Below the pieces are notes generated by a model, which saw only the letters and a list, made by a program, of their open reading frames with translations, ran no database searches and was not told the DNA's origin. DNA of 64,000 nucleotides from Trachythela sp. YZ-2020 (Eukaryota > Cnidaria > Anthozoa > Malacalcyonacea > Clavulariidae): the NCBI GenBank assembly GCA_016169945.1, contig JADLSH010000078.1:62001-126000 (forward strand), given 5' to 3'. Below, one piece after another: positions 23,746 through 35,425 of the stretch (positions are counted from its first letter, which is position 1; each line of letters opens with the position of its first letter). Made by a program: the position numbers and the translations under genes.

Positions 23746-24194
23746 TATTGGACCCTACATGCTCTTCTTAGAGGACCAGTGAAGGTGGGAAGGTCATTCC
23801 TTTTCGGTCTAGTTTTATTACAGGAGAAAACTTAAACTAAACTAGCACTACTAACATTATTTATACTGTTTAAATTTGTTCTCTTCAGAGGTTCAGTAAG
23901 GACCATCTCCTTCCTATATTGGTCCAGTATTACCACAAGAGGAAACCTAAACTAAACCATAACATTTACTGAATGCGGCTTTATCAGCTCGAAACTGTTC
24001 TTCCTAGAGGTTCATATGTACTAATCATTCACTGTGTCGCCAACCATCAATGATCATAAGCAATTTACCTGATCAGACACAGAGCAGCAGATGAGCCCTT
24101 AGTACGGGGCCACGCCCTGGCGGTCGTGTTTAACCTGTGTCCTTCGCAACTCAGCTCTGAACTACATTTACCTTTATCTGTCTACATTTATCCA

Positions 24195-24745
24195 TCTTTT
24201 TCACTACACACAAGCCACACCACACCTTTGTCCACATCACACCTTACACACCATACGCCATACCACACCATACGCCACATTACACCTTACACACCATACG
24301 CCATACCTCCACCTAACATACTATACGCCATACCACACCATACACGACACCACACCTTACACACCATACCTTACCTTACACACCGTACGCCATACCACGC
24401 TATACACCACACCTTACACACCATACGCCATACCTCACCTTACACACCATACGCCATACCACGCCATACGCCAAACCACACCTTGCACACCATACGCCAT
24501 ACCTCATCTTACACACCATACGCCATACCAAGCCATACGCCACAACACACCTTGTACACCATACGCCATACCACACCATACGCCACACCACACCTTACAC
24601 ACAATACGCCATACCACGCTATACGCCACATCACACCTTACGCCGCATACATTATATACACAACATACGCCACAGCATACGCCGCACACCACCAGTACAC
24701 ACCACGCATACACCACACCTTACACACCACACCACACCATACGCC
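24195..24745. repeat. CACACC/ATACGCC minisatellite
   Basis: Imperfect repetition of acaccatacgccatacca and acaccttac over about 550 bp. Looser versions follow at about 25120-25250 and 30040-30180. It lies in the intron region of dead copy A. Open readings rich in His, Thr and Pro here are repeat artefacts. Confidence 0.85.
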
Positions 24746-24751
24746 AAAATG

Positions 24752-25095
24752 GGGCTTCGGTGGTGTAGTCGTCAGAGCAAGCGCCTTTCACATCTGAGAA
24801 CTCATGACACTTCTGTGAAAAGTGTCAGTCAACGCTCTACCGAATGTCGTGGGCTTTCTCTTGGTACTCCGGTTTCTAGCCTGCTCGCAGGTTGCGAGCA
24901 GGCAATCCGGTTTCCTCCCACAGGGAATGTTGATATGGTGGGTTGGATAAGCCCCAAACTAACCCTTCGATCGTAGCCGTGCTCGCTGATCAGACATGAG
25001 TCATACAGTGTCAGCCAGAGGCGCCTTTAAGAAACCTTCGACTCGATCACGTCGATCTGCGTCCTTCGTAATTCAGCTCAGCTCTCAGCTGCAAG
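24752..25095 (+). mobile_element. tRNA-derived SINE, plus strand
   Basis: The start gcttcggtggtgtagtcgtc resembles a pol III A box (TGGTGTAGTCGT). The body contains ggtactccggtttc and cctcccacaggg, shared with the SINE at 33598. The end (cgtccttcgtaattcagctc) is shared with the copies ending near 24150 and 28850. Confidence 0.6.
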
Positions 25096-25269
25096 TAAAG
25101 GATGATTAGCACACCCCCGCCTTCTTACTACCCTACCCGCCATACACCGCATACACTATATACACACCACACGCCAGATGTATTACATACACACTATACA
25201 CAACTGAACACCGCACAACATTGCACTACATACACACCACACAACACTGTAATACACCTAAATGTAATT

Positions 25270-25352
25270 AGACAAAAACCTCACTTGTCTTCAGACCGTT
25301 CAGGTTTAGAAGCTCCATGATTATCTACCGAAGCTGGTTTCCTTGGTTTCCT
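25270..25352 (-). pseudogene. receptor copy A: stalk exon relic
   Basis: On the minus strand it reads KPRKPRKPASVDNHGASKPE, matching the stalk exon of copy B (KPTSVDNNGTSVSE). The acceptor AG is gone (cacata in place of ttttag) and the donor reads AAG|ACAAGT in place of AAG|GCAAGT. Unlikely to be spliced. Confidence 0.6.
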
Positions 25353-25399
25353 TGGTTTTATGTGAATAATATAGATATTGCTCTAATATCTATATAGAA

Positions 25400-26230
25400 A
25401 CACTCTTCACTCTGATGTTGTTGTGCACTCTTTGAGGTTATTAGTGATAATGCAAAGCTCGCATTGCAACGTGCTAGGGATTGGGTTAATATTATATATT
25501 ACAGATATTAGAAGAGATATTACAGAGCTACACCACACGAGCTTGCGTGAGTACATTATAGACGGAGGGTCTGCCACAATGCCACATCGCACTTGCCCCT
25601 TTCCAATTATTCTTTCGACTACGTTTTAATAAAGGTAGCTACATGTTAAATTTATGAGCATGACTTTCCCAAGGAGTTAAACCTACGTCCAATATCTATT
25701 CACCATTTGCAAATAGAAGACATTTTCCGTGTTGCTATAGAAACATGTGTTGGAGTTTTCCCACGATATTTCGAGTTCTCTCAAACTGCCATAAGTGTTT
25801 CTATAGCTGTATAGAAACGCAGACTCAACACAGGAAAATGTTTTATATTTCTTTTATAATATAATTTAAGAAAAAGATTTATAGATATTTTAGACAGAAA
25901 TAGCGTAACCTTGCATGTATTATATTTTATGAGTCTATAAACTGAGAAATCGCTTTTTTGTTCTGTGGTTCATCTATAGGCCGTAGCCTATAACTGCTTA
26001 AAGTTTGTTTACTTATATAAATTTAAACGCTCAAGTTGGAAAATTTTCGCGTGCCCTTTATAAACTCCCAAAGAAAACTCCTTTGAGAGACAGACTTGGA
26101 GCGAGGCTAATATAATCATATAAGGGATGCAATGTATATCTTATCCAGCCAGATAGTAAGATAATATCATTTTCTGGTATCCGATGGGGTATAACTTTGT
26201 AGTTATATTAATATTATATACATGTACAAT
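25400..26230. other. intron sequence of relic copy A, no exon seen
   Basis: The stretch contains intronic segments shared with other copies (for example gagcatgactttcccaagga near 25655, cf. 30440 and 57370), but no coding potential. Confidence 0.4.
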
Positions 26231-26239
26231 AATACCAAC

Positions 26240-26602
26240 CTGTCATATTCTCAGCATTATATTGGGCTTGAAAGGTAAAACTATTTTTATCATTTCTTGC
26301 ATAACTTCCAGAATTTGCCACAACGTATAAATTATTTGTAGATGATAAAATCTCGACTTGTGTGGTTATATTTGAACCACAATATGTGCCAAGCAATGGA
26401 GCTCTGTCATGCATTTGAGCCATCGTATATTCTTAGAAATGCATCCTCACAACTTGATATGGTCAGTTCTTTGAAACTCAATGAAACGACGAAAATTTTC
26501 AGCAATTAACCAGTAGCAATATTGCGAGCGTGGATCTATTTCACTAACTGGTACTTGATGTGATCTAAATGAACCGCTAGGATCAGTCATTGCGGCGGCA
26601 AT
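26240..26602 (-). pseudogene. receptor copy A: CUB exon, frameshifted
   Basis: The exon borders match the intact copies (acceptor tatttcag, donor ACAG|GTTGGT), and PLLGTYCGSNITTQVEILSS is recognisable. A 1-nt shift right after the acceptor turns the second cysteine region into a stop (TGA), and further shifts occur near 26490 and 26415. It cannot encode a CUB domain. Confidence 0.75.
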
Positions 26603-26609
26603 CTGAAAT

Positions 26610-27170
26610 AGAATTAAAGTTTCTAAAACTCAAAGCTAAAGGTAGCTAAGCATAACATTCATAATCCAGGCACAATTCAGTGATCGGAATGTTCCATACT
26701 TCCATTGTCTTTTCATTGTTTTGAAAATCCCACTGCTCTCCATGCCATCCAGTCAGTCACCTATTGTTTTGACTCATATATATGTGTTATTTACCGGTTA
26801 CGAGGTCCGGATGAGAAAAACAGGCCAAGGTTTTGGCCTGGTTTTCTGGTGTTCAGTGTTGCTTCGACAAGGATATCTTGCTTTGCCCATAAAAAAACCA
26901 TGAAGTGAAGCATGCAGTGAATGCATGTGTTTTGACTTCGACCAACGCTTTCTACTAAAACTCGACAATGAACAAGGTATGCTGTAATTTTATATAAATG
27001 TTCAATTAAAAATTGCTAAGCCTAAGTATAATAGGAGATTGAATTTTCGAGTTCTAATTAAGTTCTAATTATTTAAATAGTTCTAATAGGGTAGTATTAT
27101 TAAATTTTACTATCTATAGTAAACGTAATCCGATTTTAGATCGACTATATGCCAATTGTGCGCAACCCCC
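26610..27170. other. spacer between copies A and B, no gene seen
   Basis: Contains a fragment of the ccatccagtcac MITE family near 26680-26770. Otherwise AT-rich sequence lies downstream of the copy B stop codon, where its 3' UTR would be. Confidence 0.4.
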
Positions 27171-27174
27171 GGCC

Positions 27175-27522
27175 TTAGGTCTTTACCAACTTTTGATAAG
27201 CAGGATAATCTTCGGCTTCTCGTTTTCTTTGATCCAACTTCTTGTAGCCTGGGAAGTTTCTTGCTTCATTGACTTCCTCGTATGACCCTGTACTTTCATC
27301 AGCCGGTGTAACATAATCCGAATCTCGCTTTAGTAGTTTCTGGTAAGCGCCGTCATCTGTTGAATTTCTGCCATCGTGTCTGTTTTTATCAAGCTCTGTA
27401 TAACCAGGATTGTTTGGCGATATTTTGGGTTCTTCGTAGGTCACGGTTTGATTTGCAGCAGGTGTTGCGTATTCTGGCTCCTCTATTTCTGAGATCATTT
27501 CATCACCTGGATTAACTGGCTC
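27175..27522 (-). CDS. receptor copy B exon 7: cytoplasmic tail with two four-tyrosine modules
   Basis: The exon is phase 0, starting after AAAACAG at 27523-27529 and ending TAA at 27175-27177 (115 residues). It would be the signalling tail of a type I membrane receptor. Two tandem modules are visible: EYATP, TYEEP, GYTEL, AYQKL; then DYVTP, SYEEV, GYKKL, AYQKL, about 50 and 47 residues long, with a ninth tyrosine in DYPAY. In module 2 the two YxxL motifs are separated by exactly 12 residues, the upper end of ITAM spacing; in module 1 by 15. YxxP motifs are typical ligands of some SH2 domains. Similar tails occur at 50174-50628 and 46448-46902. Role in signalling is inferred. Confidence 0.75.
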   Translation of the reverse strand, partial: EPVNPGDEMISEIEEPEYATPAANQTVTYEEPKISPNNPGYTELDKNRHDGRNSTDDGAYQKLLKRDSDYVTPADESTGSYEEVNEARNFPGYKKLDQRKREAEDYPAYQKLVKT

Positions 27523-27879
27523 CTGTTTTAATAATGCCATATAGAAAATTATATTAGGGCAGAATGTGTAGCAGCCGGGGTTTTTGAGGAAGGATTTAGG
27601 CGGAATGGCACCCCAGGCGAGCTATAGGCTCATTGGCATTTCTAAAAACATTTACTAAATGAAATGATGTCTCAACTTTTCTATATTATTTGAATTGATG
27701 AAGTTCCGGGAATACGGATCGAAAGCTTTGCGAAATAAAGAAACGCGTATGTGGTAACTGGATAGCTCTATCAGTTGAAAGCTGTTCTCCCTAGAAGTTC
27801 AGTAAGGGCTCTCCATTATCAGTTAATGTTACTATAGGAAGAAACCTTAACTAAACTTTTCTTACTTTTACTGGATAGC

Positions 27880-28047
27880 TTCATCAGTTCGTATCTGAAT
27901 AACAGAGAACAGCAATGTTTGATGAATGGACAACTATCGAGTCCGAAAACGATAACATGTGCAGTTCCACAAGGGTCTATCTTGGGTCCTTTATTATTCT
28001 TATTATATATAAATGACATGCCTGATTCGTTAAGCTACTCAGTTTCA
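27880..28047 (+). pseudogene. LINE reverse-transcriptase fragment in a receptor intron
   Basis: Plus-strand reading shows YLNNREQQCLMNGQL followed by VPQGSILGPLLFLLYINDMP, the RT palm motif before the catalytic aspartates. It is antisense to copy B and sits between its transmembrane and tail exons. Only about 55 codons remain. Confidence 0.75.
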
Positions 28048-28120
28048 TCTCTAAACTAACTTTATTATTACTAGATAGCTCTATTAGTTCTAAACTGTTC
28101 TTCGTAGAAGTCCAATTTAC

Positions 28121-28278
28121 CTGATCAACTGCCTCCAGTGGAATATTGACAGGAGTTGATAACTTTGGATCCCGGTTCCGTCGTTTGTACTTTACCAATA
28201 AAACAATAATCAGCACGATACTCAGAAATAAACATCCACCCAGTGAAGACGCTATGATAATCATTTTGCTTGAATTGT
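28121..28278 (-). CDS. receptor copy B exon 6: transmembrane segment
   Basis: The 158-nt exon has acceptor ataacag and donor CAG|GTAAAT. It enters in phase 1 and leaves in phase 0. It reads DNSSKMIIIASSLGG then CLFLSIVLIIVLLVKYKRRN, a single hydrophobic helix followed by a basic stop-transfer patch, so the protein is a type I membrane protein with a cytoplasmic C terminus. The rest, ending IPLEAVDQ, is juxtamembrane. The homologous exon of copy C at 51939-52119 has lost one base after KYKRRN. Confidence 0.85.
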
Positions 28279-28544
28279 CTGTTATCAATAATAATACGAA
28301 GAACTTATACTTTTTGTACCATAGTAACATATAAATTTTATGGAGTTACATAAAAAATAACATGTTACTGTAATATTTCTGTATATATATGAGTACAAAT
28401 ATAATGACTTCTTCTGAAGTCATTTCTTCTGCACAACAGACACGACACTATATGCCACACAACACAAGAGACGTGTGTTTTATTACACTGCACCAACACA
28501 TTATATACACCACATGACACTCAACACGAGGAGCAAAGGTAGCA

Positions 28545-28855
28545 GACGTGATTAGCGCGCTGCATGCCTTACCACTAAGTTAAGCCTGCTTCTGAATGTT
28601 GAGGTAGAATATTGTGTTGTGTTTTGATGGGTAATCCTGTACAGGCTTGATGTATACTTGAAAACTCATGTTGGTAGAGTTTGGTTGGTTCTTTCTTCTC
28701 TGCGCAATCTGGTTTTCTTCCTCGCCAAAACTAACCCTTCCGCTTTACTCGTGCTCCGTTATCAGACATGGGTCGTATGATGCCAGCTAGCGGCACCCTA
28801 GTAAGCCTTTGACTCGGTAACATTTGAGGTGTGTCATTCGCAATCAGTTCTCAAC
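28545..28855 (+). mobile_element. diverged SINE, plus strand
   Basis: gattagcgcgctgcatgcct, then taccactaagttaagcctgc, matches the SINE head, and the end (cattcgcaatcagttctcaa) matches the end of the copy at 24752-25095. It lies in intron 5 of copy B. Confidence 0.5.
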
Positions 28856-28856
28856 C

Positions 28857-28972
28857 AGTGGCGTGCTGGGGGGCGCAAAAGCTAGGTTAGAGAAGAGGCG
28901 CCAAAATAACATTAAATGTATCAAGAACGTCCCCAGTTGGCCTCCCCTGACGCATATAGGATCCAGCACGCC
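28857..28972. mobile_element. 116-bp hAT-type MITE in intron 5 of copy B
   Basis: Terminal repeats are cagtggcgtgctgg and ccagcacgccactc (last base changed). Flanks are ttctcaac on the left and gtctcaac on the right, a 7/8 match consistent with an 8-bp hAT duplication. A related right end occurs at about 44785-44798. Confidence 0.65.
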
Positions 28973-28979
28973 ACTCGTC

Positions 28980-29215
28980 TCAACTATTATATTAATCAAT
29001 TAATATGCAAACTCAATGGTTATGGGATAGGGGGCTCTCTTTTACAATGGTTCCACAGCTATCTTTCTGGCAGATATCAGCGTGTAATGGTTGAAGGTGA
29101 ATTCTCTGATTGGTTGACTGTAACATCTGGAGTACCTCAGGGATCAATCCTAGGGCCACTATTGTTCATCATATATGCAAACGATATGCCGGACTGCTTA
29201 TCTGGGGAATCGAAT
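28980..29215 (+). pseudogene. second LINE RT fragment in intron 5 of copy B
   Basis: Plus-strand reading gives KLNGYGIGGSLLQWFHSYLS, SGVPQGSILGPLLFIIYAND and a short remainder. The catalytic box is missing. It is a different LINE lineage from the fragment at 27880, judging from residue differences around the same motif. Confidence 0.75.
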
Positions 29216-29274
29216 AATCATTTCGCTGGAATTACCTGTTCTTTCTTTGAATGAATAAAAATAAGAAGCATTTA

Positions 29275-29485
29275 TTCTTATTTGTAAACACCCAGAGAAA
29301 CACCCTCAAAGCACAGGAGAGAACCAACCACAACTTTACTTACATGAGTTTTCAAGAACATCAAGTCAGAGCAGGGTTATACCCTTTAGGTTACAATACA
29401 CCACGCTCAACCTGCAGTGCAGGCTTAACTCAGTGGTAAGAGGCAGCGCACTAACCGCATCAGCCACCCGTGTTCCTCGTAATGT
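29275..29485 (-). mobile_element. SINE copy, minus strand
   Basis: The reverse complement reads cgggtggctgatgcggttag, tgcgctgcctcttaccactg and ttaagcctgcactgcaggtt, as in other copies, then ctctcctgtgctttgagggt. Confidence 0.6.
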
Positions 29486-30238
29486 AGTTTTATGTGTAGT
29501 ATGATGTATGCAGTGTGATGTGGTGTAAAAAAATTGAAGTGGTTCTCGTCATCTCGTGTTTTGTGTGGCTCCCAGTGAACTATATATACATGGAAGGCTG
29601 ACTCCAACTCAAAAAGTGAAGCCAAACATGGCGGAAATTGAAGGCATTCTGGTGCGTCATTTTCAGTCCCCTATACGCGCGGTCAAACTCTTTAATGCCA
29701 GAGGAGTGATGTTTTTAAAAAATATAACAAAGCCCAATGTAAAGTTTGAATTTAGTGTTTTGTTTTGGTGGGGTTTAAATATTAAATTTGTTTAAAAAGA
29801 CTGCGATTTTTATACAATAGATGTTAGAGGACTAATGATTAAGGTCTGGTCTATCCGTCCGCCTTATTTTTTTTGTTTCACTTATTTTGAACGTGTACAT
29901 GGCCATGTTTTTGTTTTAAAAGTTTGAAATTAAATTCCCGCCATTTTTTAGTTCGCGCGCTTGCGCAAACGTTTTTCCGCTGTGTTTTTGTAATTAGCTC
30001 TCAACCACAAGTAAGAATGATTAGCAACCCTTTCCTTTATATTTATCCGTCACTACCACAACAATCCACACCACACCCTACACACCATACGCCAAACCAT
30101 ACCATACTGACATACACTATATACATGCACCACAACTACACTGTACAAAACTAAACACCGCACAATATTGCACTACATACAAACTACACTACAGTACTAA
30201 AAAACATCTGAATGTAATAAGGTAAAAACCCCACTTGC

Positions 30239-30355
30239 CTTGAGGCCGAGAAATTGGAGGTTTAGTAGAAATTGTAGAGGTTGTGATTGTCCTTTCAGAA
30301 ACAGAAGTTCCATTGTTATCTACCGATGTAGGTTTGGTTGCAATTGGTTGTTTTT
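30239..30355 (-). CDS. receptor copy B exon 5: Thr/Ser-rich stalk
   Basis: The 117-nt exon (39 codons, phase 1 to phase 1) has acceptor ttttag and a non-canonical donor AAG|GCAAGT, the consensus of GC-AG introns. It reads KQPIATKPTSVDNNGTSVSE, then RTITTSTISTKPPISRPQ. Richness in Thr, Ser and Pro fits an O-glycosylated stalk between the CUB domain and the membrane. Frame and phase match both neighbours. The two other copies of this exon (25.3 and 52.4 kb) have lost their splice sites. Confidence 0.65.
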
Positions 30356-31401
30356 CTAAAATGTTATAAATGTAAAATTCTTAATGAAACGCTATAAAAG
30401 TGCACTCAATATTTTGAAAGTGACTGCATGTAAAATTGATGAGCACTTCCCTAGGGAATTGAATTTGAATATAACATCCTGATCAATGTCCAATATCTAA
30501 TCACAATGTCCAATAGGCAAATGGAAAGGTCAAATGGAATTTCACTTCTCCAGTGTAAAAGTAATGGCAGAGATGTCATTAGATTCCTATCGACCCCATG
30601 TGAACAGCGGGCTAGAGACTTTGGATGGTCAGCATTGCCTATAATCTATTTGTCCAAAGAACATACAAAATGTCCAATTATGGAGATTTCGATCACTTGT
30701 ACCTTGGACCAATCGACCAATGGACATTGTCCATTAGTCAAAGTTCCTCTCTTCCTATTTGAATGCCCTCGAGCACAAAGAAGTCGCTTATTTTGTTGAA
30801 GTTGAAGTTGAGAGACGTTATATTTGCATGTAAGTATCCCAGGGCCTTTTTTAAGAAATCGTTAGTGGGGGGCCATCATCGAAAGGGGACGTAACAAGTA
30901 GGGGGTGGATTACAGGTCCTCCCAATTGAGTCTCTGTGGCTTGATTTCCTGCATTTTCAGAGACAATTTTTGATATATCCCATCTAAACGGAGCCAGGTT
31001 TTGTTGTGAGAAGTGCACAAACATGAACAAAAACATAGAACAAAAGCTTTAGATGCGTTTCCAGACACTGTGTTATAGGGACTATATGGTCAGAGATAAT
31101 ATCAATATATCATTCATTCACTGCATGTACAACTATACCAACCTGTCAAACTCTCATACTGAGATTGAAAAGTATTCGCGACGCCATGTTGCCAAGTAGA
31201 GAAAACACAATGGTAAATAATCGCCTCTACGCCATGGGAATACTTGTCCCTACGGTCATGTCGACTGTTGTTCTACTGTGTTTTCCCCACTTAGCAAGAT
31301 TGCGTCGGGAACCCCGAAAAGGTGCAAATCATTATCCGGACTCTGGCCTGTGTATAATATATATAAAAACATATATTTATTACATGTACAATAATACCAA
31401 C

Positions 31402-31761
31402 CTCTCAAACTCTTATATTGGCCATAAAACAAAAAAACACTTTTAGAATATCTTCCATAACTTCCAGAATTTGACACGATGTATAAATTATTTGTAGATG
31501 ATGAAATCTTGACTTGTGTGGTTGCATTTGAACCACAATATGTACCAAGCAACGGAGCTACATTGTTTGAACCATCGTATATTCTTAGAAATGTATCATC
31601 ACAACTTGGTATAGTCAGTTCTTTAAAAGTCAATGAAACGACAAATGTTTCAACAACCGTAATTAACCAGGAGCAATATTGCGAGTGCGGATCCATTTCA
31701 CTAACTGGTGCTTGATGTGATCTAAATGAACCGCTATGATCAGTCATTGAATAGCGGCAGT
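31402..31761 (-). CDS. receptor copy B exon 4: CUB domain
   Basis: The 360-nt exon, phase 1 at both ends, has acceptor gtttcag and donor AGAG|GTTGGT. It encodes a whole CUB domain, an extracellular beta-sandwich of about 110 residues. Visible marks are four cysteines (DCRYS, QYCSW, PSCDD, TYCGS), the FVVSLTFKELTIPSCDDTFL core and LRIYDG. The DDTFLRIYDG acidic group resembles calcium-site residues of ligand-binding CUB domains. The exons at 53990-54358 and 58688-59056 are paralogues with three extra residues near the start. Confidence 0.85.
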
Positions 31762-32198
31762 CTGAAACAGAATTAGAAAATCTTAAAAATTAAAGTTAAA
31801 AACTATAAGCGATGCTTTCGCATAACACTAATATATCATCCAGTGATCGGAATGTTTCATTGTCTTTTCATTGTTTTGAAAATCCAACTGTTTTCCATAC
31901 CATCCAGTCACCTATTGATTTGACTCTAACATTTATGCAAAGGGCTTACTTGATTAAACATAAACAATAAGAAATTGAAATGAATTGTTATCAACAAATT
32001 GTTTACTTTAATGGCAGGTATTTATATTGTGATATGTGTAAAAAACAAATGAATGATTGAACAGTTGAATACTCTGATACGAATATTTTAAGTAATCAAG
32101 TCTCAGGTAAATGTTATGATTCAACTGCAATATTTTTCCAGACTCAGAACGCGTCATTTGAATGCGCAGTCGAAATTACGAACTGGTTTATAACGTAC

Positions 32199-32591
32199 CT
32201 TCATAGTAACAATAGTATACAGTTCTTCCATTCTTCATAAACACGTGATCCCCTCCCTGAGCATCACCATTACGTTGATCATTTGTATCAAACACAATAT
32301 ATTCCAAGTAACTAAATGCCCACTTGACAATCTGACATTTGGGAGTAGTAGTAGAGCTGGATGTTAATAAATAAAATGGTTGACTGACTGCAGGTAGTTC
32401 AATTGAATCATACCAGTTACCATCAGTTTGACAACAGTAATAAATTTTGGTATTATTTTTATATACACCATCGGGCAGCCATCCTCCTTTTTTATTATTG
32501 TTTTTATAATTTTCATCATCCCATATCACCCAACCTGACGTCATATCTTTCGGACACGCTGCGACTTTACCCTTGTAAATACAATATGAAC
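32199..32591 (-). CDS. receptor copy B exon 3: ApeC domain, C-terminal half
   Basis: The 393-nt exon, phase 1 at both ends, has acceptor ttgtcag and donor GAAG|GTACGT. It reads GSYCIYKGKVAACPKDM, then GWVIWDDENY, LPDGVYKNNTKIYYCCQTDG, PFYLLTSSSTTTPKCQIV and VYYCYYEG. These are the signature lines of the ApeC (apextrin C-terminal) domain: YCIYK-CP, WDDED, LPDGxY, YCCxxDG, PFYLL and YCYY. With exon 2 it gives eight cysteines, the number typical of ApeC. In amphioxus, ApeC proteins bind peptidoglycan; the ligand here is unknown. Confidence 0.85.
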
Positions 32592-33597
32592 CTGACAAAA
32601 CAAAAATACGTTTTCGAGGTCCAAATAACTCCAACTCAGAGATCCTAAGGATAGTGCAAAATTGCAGGATAATCTCTAAAATTAATACTTAATCTTTTAT
32701 TACTTTAACTATTTCATTTTTTTTCTTCAAAACAGGAATTTTCTTTTAAAACGGAAGTTTTGTTCTTTTGTTAGCGGAAAAACCAGTGGGAAAGAGCGGA
32801 AAGACTTACAGTTCAGAATGATTAAGAATTACGTTTAGATTTTCTTTAATATTTATACTTTTGCAATACTATTGCATGTGCAAAAGCAATTATGTGTTTA
32901 TCAAAACAGTATAAAAGTGTAAATAAATGAAAACAGTATAAAAGTATATAGAGATATATATCAATGTATAACCGATTCGGCCAAATTCGGTCGCGCATCG
33001 CAGTCAAACATTAGTAATTCATGATATTCTATTATTTCAGCAACGTTTCGCATACACATGTAGACTGTAGTATTATTTATAGCTTAATTCTAGTTTATGC
33101 TATTACAATAAAACAATTTTATGAACAGTTATATAAACTTTATTGCAATATCAATATGCTTCTTTTCAATCGATTTAGTCTACACTCCGCAGACCATATA
33201 AAAACATGTGTATAATATCTCATAGACTTCTACTGCTAGACACGAAACTTCTACTTTGTACTGTAATACAACAAAATATTTCGGCATATCGAAAAATTCT
33301 GGTATTTTTATATATCAGATGGCCAGAAATCACAGATATGCGCCTGCCAGCTTTCAGCGGTGTCTCCCAGATAATTGCATGCATATTCAAGTACAAGTAC
33401 AAGCAGTTAAATGCTCTTTCTTCTGTTGTGCTATATGACACTGCGCGAAAGTCAAGAAACAAGGGAAAATTGTACGAAGTGGAACGTATTATTACAAGGC
33501 GGACAGTTCGTTATGTAAGTGCTTGTCTACTATGTCTACACGTAGACTCGTAGTTATTTTACGATGAGGTAATGATTAGGACTAAGGTCAACACGAT

Positions 33598-33885
33598 GGG
33601 TAGCACGGGTGGCGGAAGCGGTTAGCGCGCTGCTTCTTACCACTGAGTTGAGCCTGTTTCACAACAGGTCGAGGTCACTGTTGGTACTCGCATGAGATCG
33701 GCAGTGTGCTCAAATAACTCATGTAAGTTGAGATTCTCTCCTGTGCTTCGAGGGTTTTCCCCGGGTACTCCGGTTTCCTCCCTCCAATACTAACCCTTAG
33801 GAACTAACAATGGGGCCACAGTAATTGGCTGACGCTGTTGTGGACTCTAAATCGATTGAGGCGAAGTTGAATAAATAAATAAATG
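33598..33885 (+). mobile_element. tRNA-derived SINE with AAAT tail
   Basis: The head ggtggcggaagcggttagcg contains an A-box match (TGGCGGAAGCGG), and aggtcgaggtcactg resembles a B box. The body has gggttttccccgggtactcc and ggtttcctccctcc. The tail is aataaataaataaatg. It sits in intron 2 of copy B. It is the most complete of the SINE copies in the window. Confidence 0.7.
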
Positions 33886-33889
33886 AAAG

Positions 33890-35420
33890 CGTACAATATT
33901 TTGACATTTTTTAACTCCGTATTTTTAGGCTTATTCCCCAGATATCGGGGTTTTCATATATTTTGATGTTTCTACTTTCAAGTTATGTTAGTTTTATTAA
34001 CATACAGTTCGTTTCTATGACAACATACGCTTATGAAATTCACCCTACAATAGCATATTGCCTCGTGTAGTTGCAAGACAGACTAACAATAAGCAAAATA
34101 TGAACAAATTCTGTAATGCCATTTTTTTGAAAAAGGCAAAAATGTCGTTTTCTTCAATAAAATATTTTTGGCTTTACAGATTTTTTTTATTTTTGGTATA
34201 ATGAAAGATTTTTGCGGTGCAATACAGCGTGAAAAATGCAAACATAGGTCACCGGACAAAATAATGAGATATAGTGCATTGTTTTTCAAAATTGAAAAAC
34301 GCTATAGAACACGCACAATGGCGCGAGATGGCGCGAGCAACTGCTCACGTCAGGTCAGTTTGGAAGTTCTTTCGTTAATATTCCCGCACGCACAAATTGT
34401 CACGCGGGTTTATTCCAAATTATAGAATAAAATCTATTTTCGCGATTCTTGCATAAGGGATTTCGTGATTACTATATCGAGCCACCTTAATTATTAAGGA
34501 AATTATTAAGTGGAAACAGGGAGACCCCCTATCCTAGAGATCTTTACGGCATTGGGAAGATATGTTTTCGGCGAACAAGTTCAATACCAAACACGAAGGA
34601 TACAAACATGTGGCTGAATACTCTAGCCACAAAAATCAATTTTTCTCCGGACCAAACATAGTTTAATTTATAGCAGAACTAAACGCTAAGGATATGTTTA
34701 CAATCGGACAGTTTTACCCAAATTTCTGCAAGGATTTATATAGTGGTGGAATGACATTTACCTCTCAAAATGGTTGGAGTGTTTAGACATATCTTAGCGG
34801 AAAGCACATCGAGGTGGGCAAATATTGTATGCATTGTTGGAAACGGGATATATTACTCTAAATGTTGGTAGTTGAAAGAAATCTACTACAATTGTATGTA
34901 CAACTAATAATGTAAAGTGTTCAAATATTCCTTTTTATAAAGGACTCATGCCGCAAAACGGACTTGTATAGATGCTTTCCGACACGCGTTAGAATAACTA
35001 TAGAGGTCGGTAAGTGATAATTATAAATGAAACACAGAAAGCGTGCAATCAACGATTATGTATATCCATTCCTATATATTTATACATAATATGGCAGCCA
35101 TATTGGAAGCAAATTTCGCGCATGTGTAATACCCGTGTCCGAAATTTCTGGCCATGGTGAGTGAGTGAGTGGAAATTTCAGTATATCGATGTGACTGAAA
35201 AACTTGTACCGGTGTACCAATATTGTATTCAATACAAATATTTATAGTATATGGGTATACAGAACAGCCCTATAACATCCATTGACACCCATTGTTTTGA
35301 CTTAATTAGACATAATTATTTTAGTATTTATGCTAACATTGTTAGGATTCCTTGGGTTTTATGATGTTACATATATGCATGGTCATGGATGTGTCAAATG
35401 TCAAATCAATGCAAAGAAAC
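33890..35420. other. intron 2 of copy B, no exon seen
   Basis: AT-rich intronic sequence with no recognisable feature beyond short chance open readings. Confidence 0.45.
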
Positions 35421-35425
35421 CTTAC

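Noticed and set aside
24126..24797. 223-codon His/Thr/Pro-rich ORF
   Set aside because: It follows the ATACGCC/CACACC minisatellite and has no homologous pattern outside it.
33206..33553. 115-codon plus-strand ORF
   Set aside because: No domain, lies in intron 2 of copy B, composition like AT-rich noncoding DNA.
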